A stretch of DNA of 50,509 nucleotides from Methanobrevibacter sp. (lineage in GTDB: Archaea > Methanobacteriota > Methanobacteria > Methanobacteriales > Methanobacteriaceae). The DNA lies in contig JALFJX010000014.1 in the NCBI GenBank assembly GCA_022775905.1, positions 1 through 50,509 of the forward strand, given 5' to 3'. Positions within the stretch are counted from its first letter, which is position 1. Each line of letters begins with the position of its first letter. The notes beneath the pieces are model-generated. The model saw nothing but the letters and a program-made list of their open reading frames with translations. It did not search any database and was not told where the DNA came from. Below are positions 50,263 through 50,509 of the stretch, piece by piece. A program made the position numbers and the translations under genes.

Positions 50263-50401
50263 AATAATACCTGATTAAAACAATTATTATAAAATAATAT
50301 TGATCATCACAATATAATAATCTTTCCGTAATATAAATAAAACATCAAAAATATCAATAAAATTAAACAAAATAAGTAAAGTAAATAATTGTAATATAGA
50401 A

Positions 50402-50509
<108 letters not shown>

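Overview
This window comes from a low-G+C methanogenic archaeon of the Methanobacteriales, most likely a gut Methanobrevibacter. The archaeal replication and translation genes (mcm, aIF2-beta, nmd3, archaeal-type tyrS), the methanogen YcaO/TfuA pair, purP, nucS, an adhesin-like protein with pmp-type repeats, a DUF5518 membrane protein and an archaeal 5S rRNA at the right edge all point there. Many genes carry GGTGAT- or GGAGG-type ribosome binding sites; others have none and may be leaderless.

Layout. (1) 1-1803: a very A+T-rich accessory block with a two-gene cassette (multi-pass membrane protein plus a DUF4868-type protein) that I read as a Kiwa-type anti-phage system. (2) 2073-4141: a decayed adhesin-like gene with at least five frameshifts. 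(3) 4398-7983: an M24 peptidase, and divergently an M50 membrane protease-ycaO-tfuA operon. (4) 7984-8401: remains of an unidentified gene. (5) 8402-11381 (minus): UspA-CBS-unknown operon and an amidohydrolase. (6) 11480-12090: a zinc-ribbon gene with a damaged 5' end. (7) 12110-16392 (minus): carA-carB. (8) 16621-21603: SNF2 helicase, nadC, and an rnz-mscS-nadA operon. (9) 21644-23932 (minus): a MetX-like alpha/beta hydrolase, a small orphan protein and a second, degenerate hydrolase copy. (10) 24059-28695: nucS, an orphan, a membrane-anchored zinc-ribbon protein, a nitrilase, a HEAT-repeat protein and a frameshifted SDR. (11) 29012-32912: lhr, a flavodoxin and two membrane proteins. (12) 32985-41325: purP, a phosphoesterase-rlmE pair, mcm, the aIF2-beta, nmd3 and tyrS run, and tmk. 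(13) 41405-48325: two tandem U32 proteins with four conserved cysteines, then a HhH-MutS5 ATPase. (14) 48357-50262 (minus): a sensor histidine kinase broken by six frameshifts. (15) about 50402 to the end (minus): 5S rRNA, probably the tail of an rRNA operon lying to the right.

Two themes stand out. The Kiwa-like cassette at the left edge is the best candidate for a system little described in archaea. Second, single-base indels and nonsense codons are concentrated in a handful of accessory genes (adhesin, histidine kinase, SDR, hydrolase paralog, zinc-ribbon gene), while long core genes (carB, lhr, mcm, both U32 genes, mutS5) are intact. This argues for real gene decay or on/off switching more than for uniform sequencing error.
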